From contig DATLJB010000005.1 of NCBI GenBank assembly GCA_035539075.1, positions 124,001 through 188,000 of the forward strand: a stretch of DNA of 64,000 nt, written 5' to 3'. The stretch is from Dongia_B sp035539075. GTDB taxonomy: Bacteria > Pseudomonadota > Alphaproteobacteria > Dongiales > Dongiaceae. A model generated the notes under the pieces. The model was given only the letters and a program-made list of their open reading frames with translations. It had not been told where the DNA came from and did no database searches. Positions 40,754 to 49,211 of this stretch are shown in pieces; the first letter of the stretch is position 1, and each line of letters starts with the position of its first letter. Both the position numbers and the translations under genes were made by a program.

Positions 40754-42084
40754 GGACCGATGTTCAAGCGACCGGCAGGGGAGGCGCTTCGCTCAGCAGT
40801 GATTTGGCGCAACTCATCCGCGGCAAGCCGGTGAGCGCTGCCGATCTCGAACAGGCGGCCCTGTTCGTGCTCGATACCTTATCCTGCGCGATCGGCGCGC
40901 GCGCTTCGAAACCGGCGCGTATCCTCGCCAAGGTTTCGCCCCTGGCGCTCGACGATGTCGACAAGTCTTCGTTCTATCTCGGCGGCATCGCCCATATCCT
41001 CGAAATGGACGATCTTCATCGCGGCTCGGTCACCCATCCGGGCTCGGTAGTGATTCCCGCCGCCTGGGCCTTCGCCCATCGGCAGAATATGGGGGGCAGG
41101 GCTTTCCTGAAGGCCGTCCTGGCGGGCTATGAAGCCTGCACGCGGGTGGGCATGGCCGTCGGCAAGGAGCATTACCGGGTCTGGCACAATACGGCGACCT
41201 GCGGTCCATTCGGCTCTGCCATGGCGGTCGCCCTGCTGGCCGACCTGACACCGGAACAGACGGTCTGGGCCCTGGGCAATGCCGGCACGCAATCGGCCGG
41301 CCTGTGGGAATTCCTCGCCGACGGCGCCATGAGCAAGCATCTGCATACTGCGCGCGGCGCCCAGGCCGGGTTGATGGCGGCGCGCCTTGCCAAGGAAGGC
41401 TTCACCGGGCCGACACGCATTCTCGAGGGCGAGAAGGGCTTCTTCAAAGGCCTTTGTCCGGATCCCGATCCGGCGGCGGTGCTGCGCGAGCCGGATGCGC
41501 CCTGGCAGCTGGTGCAGACCTCGATCAAGCCCTGGCCCTGCTGTCGTCATACGCATCCGACGATCGATGCGGCGCTGGAGCTGCATCGTGAACTCGGCGG
41601 CCGTCCGGTCGCCAGGATCGATGTCGGCACCTATCGCGCGGCGATCGATGTCTGCGATCGCGCAGATCCGACCGAGCCCTATGGCGCGCGTTTTTCGCTG
41701 CAGCACTGCGTTGCTGCAGCCATAGCTGCGGGCAAGGTGGATGCCGCCTCGTTCGAAGCGGCGGGACGCGCCGCGGTCAAGGATCTGCGCCCGCTGGTAT
41801 CGCTGCGGGTCGATGGCCAGGTCGACGCGGCTTATCCGCAATCCTGGGGCACGGTGGTGACTGTAGAAACGATAGAGGGCAAGCGTCTGACCGCGTCGCG
41901 CCGCGAATGCAAGGGCGATCCCGGCAATCCGGTAACAGCCGCGGAGTTGCAGCTGAAAGCGGGCGACCTGATGGCGACGGCCGGAATCACGCAGACGCGG
42001 GCCGCCGCCTTTATCGAAGCTGTCGGGAGGCTCGCCGATGATTTGCCGGTGCGCGACCTGCGGCTCGAAGAATTGATCGTCTGA
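40750..42084 (+). CDS. MmgE/PrpD family protein (copy 2)
   Basis: The 444-residue protein overlaps the CoA-transferase gene by ATGA. Family motifs: FVLDTLSCAIGA near residue 38, ILEMDDLHRGSVTHPGSVV near residue 83, AVLAGYEACTRVGMAVG near 118, EGEKGFFKGL near 226 and IKPWPCCRHTHPTIDA near 257. Conserved His and Asp residues in the second and last of these correspond to the active-site region of cis-aconitate decarboxylase and PrpD. Two different MmgE/PrpD proteins within 14 kb suggest two dehydration or decarboxylation steps or two substrates. The exact reaction cannot be assigned. Confidence 0.85.
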   Translation: MRTDVQATGRGGASLSSDLAQLIRGKPVSAADLEQAALFVLDTLSCAIGARASKPARILAKVSPLALDDVDKSSFYLGGIAHILEMDDLHRGSVTHPGSVVIPAAWAFAHRQNMGGRAFLKAVLAGYEACTRVGMAVGKEHYRVWHNTATCGPFGSAMAVALLADLTPEQTVWALGNAGTQSAGLWEFLADGAMSKHLHTARGAQAGLMAARLAKEGFTGPTRILEGEKGFFKGLCPDPDPAAVLREPDAPWQLVQTSIKPWPCCRHTHPTIDAALELHRELGGRPVARIDVGTYRAAIDVCDRADPTEPYGARFSLQHCVAAAIAAGKVDAASFEAAGRAAVKDLRPLVSLRVDGQVDAAYPQSWGTVVTVETIEGKRLTASRRECKGDPGNPVTAAELQLKAGDLMATAGITQTRAAAFIEAVGRLADDLPVRDLRLEELIV

Positions 42085-42109
42085 CGGCAATGACGAGGGC
42101 AGGGCGCCA

Positions 42110-42859
42110 ATGAGGCTCGCGGGAAAATCCATCATCGTGACGGGCGGGGGCGCCGGTTTCGGCGCCGCCATGTGCAGGCGCTTCGCGGCCGATGGGGCCA
42201 GCGTTCTGGTTGCCGACATCGACCGGCAGAATGCAGAACAGGTTGCCCGGGAGATCGGCGCGAATGCGGTCGCCTTCCATGCCGATGTCACCAGCAGGGC
42301 AGACCACGCGGCGATGGCCGTCAGGGCCCTGGAGGCCTTTGGCGATCTTCACGCCGTCGTCAACAATGCGGGCATTGTCCAGCGCAATATGTCGGCCGAC
42401 ACGGTCGAGGAGGCGGTGTTCGACCGCATCTTCGACGTCAACGTGAAGTCGATCTATTATTCGGTGCAGGAGATCGTGCCGATTTTTCGCCGCCGCGGCG
42501 GCGGTACCATGCTCAATATCGGCTCGACCGGCGGCATCCGGCCGCGGCCGGGCCTCGCCTGGTACAATGCCTCGAAAGGGGCGGTCGATCTGGTCTCGAA
42601 ATCGCTTGCCGTCGAGTTGGCGCCGGATCGCATCCGGGTGAATGCGATCTGCCCGGCGCTCGGCACCACGGCGATGCTGGAACCGGTCATGGGCGGTCCC
42701 GATAGTCCGGAAAATCGCGCCAAGTTCGTCGCCACGATTCCGCTCGGCCGCTTATGCGATCCCGAAGACGTCGCCAACGCGGCGCTCTATCTGCTCTCCG
42801 ACGAGGCGAGCTTCGTGACTGGCATCTGCCTGCCGGTTGATGGCGGCCGCACCATCTGA
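42110..42859 (+). CDS. Short-chain dehydrogenase/reductase (3-oxoacyl reductase type)
   Basis: The 249-residue SDR has TGGGAGFGAAM, NNAGIVQRN, catalytic Ser in NIGSTGGI and Tyr/Lys in YNASKGAV, and a C-terminal FVTGICLPVDGG as in FabG-like enzymes. VADIDRQNAE has an Asp at the end of the second strand, which favours NAD(H). It starts 25 bases after the MmgE/PrpD stop, in operon spacing, and ends within 45 bases of the acyl-CoA dehydrogenase start. The role could be oxidation of a 3-hydroxyacyl intermediate. Confidence 0.88.
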   Translation: MRLAGKSIIVTGGGAGFGAAMCRRFAADGASVLVADIDRQNAEQVAREIGANAVAFHADVTSRADHAAMAVRALEAFGDLHAVVNNAGIVQRNMSADTVEEAVFDRIFDVNVKSIYYSVQEIVPIFRRRGGGTMLNIGSTGGIRPRPGLAWYNASKGAVDLVSKSLAVELAPDRIRVNAICPALGTTAMLEPVMGGPDSPENRAKFVATIPLGRLCDPEDVANAALYLLSDEASFVTGICLPVDGGRTI

Positions 42860-42902
42860 CATCGCGCGCTGCATCGATGATCGATTGAAGAGGTTTAATT
42901 CC

Positions 42903-44063
42903 TTGGAACAGCAAGATACGAATCATAGCGATATCCGCGCCTCGGTGCGCAAGTTGTGCGAGCAGTTTCCGGGCGAATACTGGCGCCGGCTCGATCGCGA
43001 TTCCGCCTATCCCAAGGAATTCATCGCCGCCTTGACGGAATCCGGCTTCCTCGCCGCGCTCATCCCGGAGGAATATGGCGGCGCCGGCCTGCCCCTGTCT
43101 GCGGCGGCGGCAATCCTCGAAGAAATCCAGCATGCAGGCGCCAATGGCGCCACCTGCCATGCCCAGATGTATATCATGGGCACGGTGCTGCGGCATGGCT
43201 CCCCGACGCAGAAGCAGGCCTATCTGCCGGGCATCGCCGCCGGTGAATTGCGGCTGCAGGCCTTCGGCGTGACGGAGCCGACCAGCGGTTCCGATACCTC
43301 GTCGATCCGCACCACGGCGGTGCGCGACGGCGATGAATATGTCATCAACGGCCAGAAGATCTGGACCAGCCGGGCGGAATATTCCGACCTCATGCTATTG
43401 CTGGCGCGCACCACGCCGAAGGATAAGGTGGAGAAGCGTACCGACGGCCTGTCGGTCTTCATTCTCGATATGCGCGTGGCGCGGCAGGCCGGGCTGACTA
43501 TCCGGCCGATCCGCACCATGATGAATCATTCCACCACCGAGGTCTTCTTCGACAACGTGCGGGTTCCCGCCGCCAATCTAGTCGGCGAGGAAGGCAAGGG
43601 GTTCCGATATATCCTGTCCGGGATGAATGCCGAGCGCCTGCTGATCGCCGCCGAATGTATCGGCGACGCCAAGTGGTTCCTGGACAAGGCGACGGCCTAT
43701 GCCCGCGAACGCACCTTGTTCGGGCGGCCGATCGGCCAGAACCAGGGCGTGCAGTTTCCCCTGGCGCGCGCTTATGCCAATATGCGGGCGGCCGAACTGA
43801 TGGTGAAGGAAGGCATCTGCCTCTATGAGGCCGGGGCCAATTGCGGCGCCGAGGCCAATATGGCGAAGATGCTGGCGGCGGACGCCTCCTTCGAAGCCGC
43901 CAATGCCTGCATCCAGACACATGGCGGTTTCGGCTTCGCCGAGGAATATGATGTCGAACGCAAGTTCCGCGAGACCCGGCTGTACCAGGTGGCGCCGATA
44001 TCGACCAATCTCATCCTCTCCTATCTGTCAGAGCATGTCCTGCGTCTGCCGCGCTCATTCTGA
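42903..44063 (+). CDS. Acyl-CoA dehydrogenase
   Basis: A TTG at 42903, with AAGAGG about 10 bases before it, gives 386 residues and is preferred to the frame's first start at 42837 inside the SDR gene. The FAD-binding pattern includes FGVTEPTSGSDTSS, INGQKIWTSRAEY and TIRPIRTMMNHSTTEVFFDN. The C-terminal domain has CIQTHGGFGFAEEYDVERKF and then YQVAPISTNL where a YEGT motif with Glu is common. Both acyl-CoA dehydrogenases in this region share this APxS variant. It would desaturate a CoA ester of the operon's substrate. Confidence 0.85.
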   Translation: MEQQDTNHSDIRASVRKLCEQFPGEYWRRLDRDSAYPKEFIAALTESGFLAALIPEEYGGAGLPLSAAAAILEEIQHAGANGATCHAQMYIMGTVLRHGSPTQKQAYLPGIAAGELRLQAFGVTEPTSGSDTSSIRTTAVRDGDEYVINGQKIWTSRAEYSDLMLLLARTTPKDKVEKRTDGLSVFILDMRVARQAGLTIRPIRTMMNHSTTEVFFDNVRVPAANLVGEEGKGFRYILSGMNAERLLIAAECIGDAKWFLDKATAYARERTLFGRPIGQNQGVQFPLARAYANMRAAELMVKEGICLYEAGANCGAEANMAKMLAADASFEAANACIQTHGGFGFAEEYDVERKFRETRLYQVAPISTNLILSYLSEHVLRLPRSF

Positions 44064-44105
44064 CCGGGGAAAGGCTGAATGGGGAAAGGCTGACCGGGGA
44101 AAGGA
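44061..44105. repeat. 15-bp tandem repeat, three units, between ACAD and MaoC-like genes
   Basis: Units TGACCGGGGAAAGGC (44061-44075), TGAATGGGGAAAGGC (44076-44090) and TGACCGGGGAAAGGA (44091-44105) begin with the dehydrogenase stop codon. Each unit contains GGGGAAAGG, an SD-like stretch, but the real start (44138) lies 33 bases further and has its own GAGGCG. Confidence 0.85.
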
Positions 44106-44137
44106 AGCGGCATGCGGCGATATGTAGAGGCGAAATC

Positions 44138-44998
44138 ATGACGGCGATCGATATTGAGGCCTGCAAGGGCTGGATCGGCAGATCGACCGAAGACGTCGAT
44201 ATCATAACGCCGCGCCTGCTGAACGAATATCGGGTGACCTTCGATCCGTTCCTGGCCGACGTGCCGGGACTGCAGGTTCCTCTCGGCTTCCACTGGTGCC
44301 TGTCGCCGTTGCTGGCGCCGTTGCGCGACCTCGGGCCGGATGGCCATCCCGCGAAGGGCAGCTTCCTGCCGCCGGTGCCGCTGCCACGCCGCATGTGGGC
44401 CGGCGGCGCGATCGATTTTCACGGCGACCTGCGACCGGGAGACCATGTGCGACGGCGCTCGACGATTGCCAGCATTGACCTCAAGCAAGGCCGCAGCGGC
44501 CAGCTCTGCTTTGTCGGCCTGCGTCATGACTATCAGACGGAGCGTGGCTTGGCGCTTTCCGAGCTGCAGAACATCGTTTATCGCGACGCACCGGCGGCGG
44601 AGCAACCCGCGCAAACCACCGCACCCGGCGTTGACGTCGCGGCTGGGGATGGTGTGCTGGAGAGCAGTTGGAGCGTCGATCCGACGCCGACCATGCTGTT
44701 CAGGTATTCGGCACTGACCTTCAACGGGCATCGCATCCATTACGATTACCCTTATGCCACCGCGCAAGAAGGCTATGCGGGCCTTGTGGTGCATGGGCCG
44801 ATGCAGGCGGCGCTGATGCTCAACCTGGCAGCGGCGAGCCGCCGCGCCGTGCCGCGCCGTTTCAGCTATCGCGGGCTGGTGCCGCTGATCGCGGGACAGG
44901 CATTTCGCGTGCGGCTCCAGCATGCCGAGCCCGCGTCACGCTGCTTCACGCAGATCGAGGGCGGATTGATCAACATGCAGGGAGAGGCAGTATGGTAA
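44138..44998 (+). CDS. MaoC-like/FAS1-type dehydratase (mesaconyl- or itaconyl-CoA hydratase type)
   Basis: The 286-residue protein has an N-terminal FAS1-type dehydratase hotdog domain (WCLSPLLAPLRDLGPDG, GAIDFHGDLRPGDHVRR) and a C-terminal hotdog half with FRYSALTFNGHRIHYDYPYA, where Asp and His form the R-hydratase catalytic pair, then YAGLVVHGPMQAALML. This double-hotdog form matches mesaconyl-C4-CoA hydratase and the itaconyl-CoA hydratase family. It would add water to an unsaturated C5-dicarboxyl-CoA to give citramalyl-CoA. The gene ends inside the CitE start (ATGGTAA). Confidence 0.82.
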   Translation: MTAIDIEACKGWIGRSTEDVDIITPRLLNEYRVTFDPFLADVPGLQVPLGFHWCLSPLLAPLRDLGPDGHPAKGSFLPPVPLPRRMWAGGAIDFHGDLRPGDHVRRRSTIASIDLKQGRSGQLCFVGLRHDYQTERGLALSELQNIVYRDAPAAEQPAQTTAPGVDVAAGDGVLESSWSVDPTPTMLFRYSALTFNGHRIHYDYPYATAQEGYAGLVVHGPMQAALMLNLAAASRRAVPRRFSYRGLVPLIAGQAFRVRLQHAEPASRCFTQIEGGLINMQGEAVW

Positions 44999-45804
44999 CG
45001 GCTTTCCGGGCGCCGATCGTGCCGCTCTTCGTTCCAGCCGACCGGCCGGAACGCTTCGCCAAGGCGGCGCAGAGCGGCGCGGACGCGGTCATCCTTGACC
45101 TCGAGGACGCAGTGTCGCCGGACCAGAAGGACGCCGCCCGCCGGAACCTAGCCACCCATCAAGTGCGCGGCCTGCCGGTCATCATCCGCATCAATGCACG
45201 GGAGTCACCCTGCTTTGACGCGGATCTTGCGGCCCTCTCCGACACCGCCTTCTCCGCCGTCATGTTGCCGAAGACGAACAGCGCCGGCGATATCGCGGCG
45301 GTGCATGAGAAGCTGGGGCGGATAGGGCCCGTCGTGCCGCTGATCGAGACAGCATTGGGGCTCGCCAACCTGCCGGAGATTCTCGCCGCGTCCGGCGTCG
45401 GCGTGGTCGCTTTCGGTGCGCTCGACTACGCCGTCGATCTTGGCTGCAGTCCCGGCTGGGAGAGCCTGCTGATGGCGCGCAGCGAGATCGTCTTCCGCTC
45501 GCGCCTGGCCGGTCTTTCGGCGCCGATCGACGGGGTGACCACAGTGTTCAATGACCCGAAGATCGTGGAAGCCGAAGCGGCGAGGGCCATCAGCCTTGGC
45601 TTTGGCGGCAAGCTCATGATCCATCCGAACCAGATTGCACCGGCCCTCAGGGCCTTCCTGCCGGATCAGCAGGCGCTGAGCTGGGCGAAGCAGGTGATCG
45701 AGGTCTCCGGCGAGGGCGCCGCTGCGCAGCTTGACGGCGTGATGGTAGACCGCCCGGTCCTGGAACGGGCCCGTCGGATCATCGCCCTCTCCGGAGAGGG
45801 ATGA
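44992..45804 (+). CDS. CitE/HpcH-family lyase (citramalyl- or malyl-CoA lyase type)
   Basis: ATG 44992 gives 270 residues of the CitE/HpcH TIM barrel: FVPADRPERFAKAAQSGADA, VILDLEDAVSPDQK with the metal-binding Glu/Asp, VIIRINA, VVPLIETALGL and KLMIHPNQIAP. The enzyme cleaves a 3-hydroxyacyl-CoA; with the upstream hydratase, citramalyl-CoA to pyruvate and acetyl-CoA is the most coherent reaction. It overlaps the hydratase stop by 7 bases. The frame's earlier start at 44668 lies inside the hydratase gene and is not used. Confidence 0.88.
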   Translation: MVTAFRAPIVPLFVPADRPERFAKAAQSGADAVILDLEDAVSPDQKDAARRNLATHQVRGLPVIIRINARESPCFDADLAALSDTAFSAVMLPKTNSAGDIAAVHEKLGRIGPVVPLIETALGLANLPEILAASGVGVVAFGALDYAVDLGCSPGWESLLMARSEIVFRSRLAGLSAPIDGVTTVFNDPKIVEAEAARAISLGFGGKLMIHPNQIAPALRAFLPDQQALSWAKQVIEVSGEGAAAQLDGVMVDRPVLERARRIIALSGEG

Positions 45805-45819
45805 TCCGGATAGCTACGG

Positions 45820-46926
45820 CTATTTCTGCGCCAGTTTCTGCAGCAGCATCTTCGAGGTCTGGTATTCGATCTGCCGGTACTGGTTGGTCTGCAGTGCGCT
45901 CTCGAAGGCTTGCTTGGCCGCCGCCGTATCGCCGGCCAGCCATGCCTGGTGGCCGATATTGAAATAGGCCATGCATAGCCGGTCCTGCCGCAAGGGTGCG
46001 GGAAAGGTATCGGCTGCTTCGATCAGCGCCTGGGGCGACATCTTGCCAAGCAGGAACAGCCCGATCTTGCCAAGATAGCTGCGCGAGCCGACATCGTCGG
46101 CGATGCGGTGAAAGTCGCGGGTCGGATCCTCGTGGTCCTCGAGGCGCAGGAGGCTAGCCCAATAGCCGGGAAGCGGGCTGTGGTAATCGACATGGATCGC
46201 ATCCATGAATTCCCGGATTGCGACGGCGTGATAGCCCAGCAGGTAGGCGAGCTGGCCCTCCCACAACGCATATTCCATCGTCACACCCGCGGCCGAAGCT
46301 TTGCGGGTCGCTTCCAGCGCGGCGCCATAGTCGCCCCTGGCATAGGCAAGTTCGATCGCGACCGCGTTGAAGGCGGTGTTTCGCGGATTGTCCTGCAACG
46401 CTTTGGTGATGTCCTGCTGGGCGCTCGTGAACGCGCCGAGGTCGATCTGCGCTTCAGCACGGCGCGCATAATAGGCGGCGATCTGGCGCGTCGACCCGGC
46501 CTTGCCATCGATCAATCGCGTGCAGGCATGGACGCGTTGCTCGGCAGGCGCCTGGTCGAGATCGCAAATGAGCTTGAGGTCGAGCTGCGGTTCCGTCAGA
46601 TCGGCCAGCAGCTCCTGCGGTTTTGCAAGAAATTCATTGCGGGGATCGAGCTTCTGCGCCGCGCTGACATCGCTCCTGGCGCCGGCAAGATCGGCCGTCT
46701 TAACCCGCGCCAGGGCGCGCAGGGCATAAGCGCCGGCCTTCAGGCTCTGGTCGCCGTCATTAGTCTGCGCCACCATATCGTCGCAGGCCTTGAGGTCGAT
46801 GTCATAGCCGCAGGCGAAGGCATTATGGTCGAGCGTATCGGCGTGGGCATTGGGGGAAAGGGTGACGAAGCTAATGACGGCCAGGACGGCCAGCGGAAGC
46901 AAACGCAACAGCGAAAGGAAACGCAT
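45820..46926 (-). CDS. Periplasmic TPR-type protein
   Basis: With ATG at 46926 the 368-residue protein has a cleavable signal (RFLSLLRLLPLAVLAVISFV, ending AHA before DTLD). At least four tetratricopeptide-like helical hairpins follow, for example YALRALARVKTADLAGARSD, RRAEAQIDLGAFTSAQQDIT and AWLAGDTAAAKQAFESAL. A pair of cysteines near the mature N-terminus (ACGYDIDLKACDDM) resembles a disulphide cap. Such proteins scaffold periplasmic complexes; the partner is unknown. It converges with the CitE gene. Confidence 0.7.
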   Translation of the reverse strand: MRFLSLLRLLPLAVLAVISFVTLSPNAHADTLDHNAFACGYDIDLKACDDMVAQTNDGDQSLKAGAYALRALARVKTADLAGARSDVSAAQKLDPRNEFLAKPQELLADLTEPQLDLKLICDLDQAPAEQRVHACTRLIDGKAGSTRQIAAYYARRAEAQIDLGAFTSAQQDITKALQDNPRNTAFNAVAIELAYARGDYGAALEATRKASAAGVTMEYALWEGQLAYLLGYHAVAIREFMDAIHVDYHSPLPGYWASLLRLEDHEDPTRDFHRIADDVGSRSYLGKIGLFLLGKMSPQALIEAADTFPAPLRQDRLCMAYFNIGHQAWLAGDTAAAKQAFESALQTNQYRQIEYQTSKMLLQKLAQK

Positions 46927-47033
46927 ATGGCACACGCTCTCTATGCGATGGCGGTCCCGCGTCGCATCGCGAAGTTGACACCCCCTGGTTATGCGGCCGG
47001 CATAGCCGTCATCACATGATGTCCCTGAACGCA

Positions 47034-47987
47034 TTATCCAGGCCGGCCGCTCATCCGCATGGCGGCAATGCCGCTGGCGACGATGAGGGCGATGCCGACC
47101 CAGACGATCGGCGCCGGCATGTCGCCAAAGGCGAGGAGGCCGACGACGATGGCGGAAACGATCTCGCTATAGCCGAAAGGGGCCAGTTGCGCGGCGCTGG
47201 CCAGGCGATGGGCATGGACGATCATGAAATGGCCGATGGCGGCGATGGCACCCATCAGCGCCATCAATGGCCAATCCGCAAGATCGGGCGTTACCCAGAC
47301 GAAAGGCATCAGCAGGGAATAGACGGCAGCGCCGAGCAGGGCGGAGATCGCCGAGGTCACCAGCGCCGGATCCTGCGAACCGAGCTTGCGGGTGGCCAGC
47401 ATGGCGCCGGCATAGGCGATCCCTGAGGCAAAGCAGAAAAGCACGCCGATCGAGATCGCGCCCGCCGTGGGTCGCACCACCAGCGCCGTGCCGATGAAGC
47501 CGACGATGACCATGATCCAGCGCGCATAGCCGATCGGCTCTCGCAGCAGGACGGCGGAGCCCAGCAGGATGAAGAAGGGATAGACGAAGAATACCGCCAT
47601 GGCATCGGCCAGCGGCATGTTCTTGATGGCGGAAAAGAACATCAGGGCGGAGAAGGCCATCAAGCCGCCGCGCAGCAATTGCAGGCCGGGCCGCGCCGGC
47701 CGCCACAGCAGGCCCCTGTATTGCCGCAACGCGATCGGCAGCAGCGCCAGGCTATAGAAGAGAAAGCGCGCCCAGGCGATTTCCAGCACCGGCAGGTGGC
47801 CGGCAAGATGTTTGGCGATGGCATCCATGGCCGGCAAGACAGCGATGCCGGTGACAAGGACCAGGATGCCAAGCAAGGGGCGGTCCTCGGCACTACGCAA
47901 GGGGTGCCGGGTCGGGGCCGCCGCCGTCTCGGCAGGGCTCGTTGAAGAATTTTGCACGTAATCACCGCCGATGATCGAAACGCTCAT
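47034..47987 (-). CDS. EamA/DMT-family transporter
   Basis: ATG 47987 gives about 317 residues with a hydrophilic N-terminus of about 45 residues and ten predicted membrane helices in two EamA repeats. Motifs are MFFSAIKNMPLADAMAVFF (end of repeat one) and AAQLAPFGYSEIVSAIVVGL (repeat two), with the short terminal helix VWVGIALIVASGIAA. EamA proteins export amino acids, nucleosides or other metabolites. The in-frame start at 48098 would add 37 polar residues and is less likely. No operon partner is evident. Confidence 0.8.
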   Translation of the reverse strand: MSVSIIGGDYVQNSSTSPAETAAAPTRHPLRSAEDRPLLGILVLVTGIAVLPAMDAIAKHLAGHLPVLEIAWARFLFYSLALLPIALRQYRGLLWRPARPGLQLLRGGLMAFSALMFFSAIKNMPLADAMAVFFVYPFFILLGSAVLLREPIGYARWIMVIVGFIGTALVVRPTAGAISIGVLFCFASGIAYAGAMLATRKLGSQDPALVTSAISALLGAAVYSLLMPFVWVTPDLADWPLMALMGAIAAIGHFMIVHAHRLASAAQLAPFGYSEIVSAIVVGLLAFGDMPAPIVWVGIALIVASGIAAMRMSGRPG

Positions 47988-48111
47988 GCGGGACGGCAAC
48001 CATAGGCGTGACGGCCTTCCCCGACCCATGGATAGCCGGGCAATCGGGGTGGCGTCCAGGGGTGACCCGGCTAGCGCGAGAATTGTGGCCCCTGCCATGG
48101 CGGGCTCCCTC

Positions 48112-48972
48112 TCATGCGGGCCTGATGAATTTCAGCAGAAAGCGGTCGCTTTCGCCGATCGCGAGATACTTGGCCCGGTCCTGGTCCTTGAGGCGCAGGG
48201 TGGGTGGCAGGGTCCAGACCCCGGCGGGATAATCTTTAATATCCTTGGGGTTGGCGTCGATTTCGGAAGTTGCCGCCAGTTTAAAGCCGGCGCCTTCCAC
48301 CAGGCTGATGGCGTAATCCTCGCGCACATAGCCGCTGGCGGCTTTCGGATCCTGCGGCCGGTCGGTGCGGCCGCGATGGTCTTCGATGCCCAGCACGCCG
48401 CCCGGCTTCAAGGCGCGATAAAAAGCGTGCAACGATTGGACGGCCGAGCCGTCGGCCATCCAGTCATGCAGGTTGCGGAAGGTGAGGACCATATCCGCAG
48501 TGCCGGCTGGTGCCACGTCGAAGCGCTCGCCGTCGAATTGCGTCACGATCACCTTGTCATACAAAGCGGGATCGCCGGCCAGTTTGGCGGCGAGGCCCTT
48601 GCGGCTGCTGAGCGCGGCGGCGGAGGTATCGTCCTCCGCCGGTCCGGCGGCATAATAGAGGCCGCGATCGCGCAGATAGGGGGCCAGGATCTCCGTCCAC
48701 CAGCCGGCGCTGCCCGGTTCGATCTCGACCACCGTCTGGTCCGGCTTCAGGCCAAAGAAGGCGAGGGTTTCGGCCGGATGCCGGTAGATATCGCGGGCGC
48801 GGTTCTTGTCGCTGCGCTGCGGCCCGGCGACCAGGCTTTGCAGGCGCGGATCGATGGCGGCGGTGCCCTCCGGGCGTGCCGTCGCCGGGCGCGCCGGCGA
48901 TTGACAGGCCTGCAGCAGTGGCATCAGCGACAGGGCTGCGCCGAGGCGGAGGAAGGAACGTCGCCGGATCAT
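48112..48972 (-). CDS. SAM-dependent methyltransferase-like protein with lipoprotein/Tat-type signal
   Basis: ATG 48972 begins MIRRRSFLRLGAALSLMPLL and is followed by QACQSPA, which has a twin-arginine-like RRRSFLRLG and a lipobox-like LLQAC (Cys23). The rest is a class I methyltransferase: VVEIEPGSAGWWTEILAPYL (motif I, normally E-x-G-x-G), GLYYAAGPAEDDTS, DMVLTFRNLHDWM (motif IV) and FYRALKPGGVLGIEDH. A periplasmic methyltransferase is unusual because SAM is cytoplasmic, yet this family recurs in proteobacteria. The glycine-rich SAM loop is weakened to EPGSAG. The upstream frame start (49137) adds an implausible 55 residues. Confidence 0.75.
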   Translation of the reverse strand: MIRRRSFLRLGAALSLMPLLQACQSPARPATARPEGTAAIDPRLQSLVAGPQRSDKNRARDIYRHPAETLAFFGLKPDQTVVEIEPGSAGWWTEILAPYLRDRGLYYAAGPAEDDTSAAALSSRKGLAAKLAGDPALYDKVIVTQFDGERFDVAPAGTADMVLTFRNLHDWMADGSAVQSLHAFYRALKPGGVLGIEDHRGRTDRPQDPKAASGYVREDYAISLVEGAGFKLAATSEIDANPKDIKDYPAGVWTLPPTLRLKDQDRAKYLAIGESDRFLLKFIRPA

Positions 48973-49211
48973 GCTGGCTCCAGTTGCCGGAAGAGAGGAC
49001 AGGTAGGTCGTCGAAGTGAAAACGGCGGCGGGAAATCTTGCCTGTTGCCGGGCCTTGCCACAACCTGTCGACCCGGCCTTTCGGGCCGGGTGGCGGCAGG
49101 CTGGGGCGCCGACCAAATTACATGTAGCGCAGGTCACGCCGAGGGCAAGGCATGGTTAAAGGCCAAGCGCTGTCCTGCCGGCGACCGCGCGCCATGGTGG
49201 ACAGCCGCACG

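Noticed and set aside
45785..45800. Palindrome CCCTCTCCGGAGAGGG at the end of the CitE gene as a terminator
   Set aside because: It lies within the coding sequence with a four-base loop and has no T-run; it may be a chance dyad.
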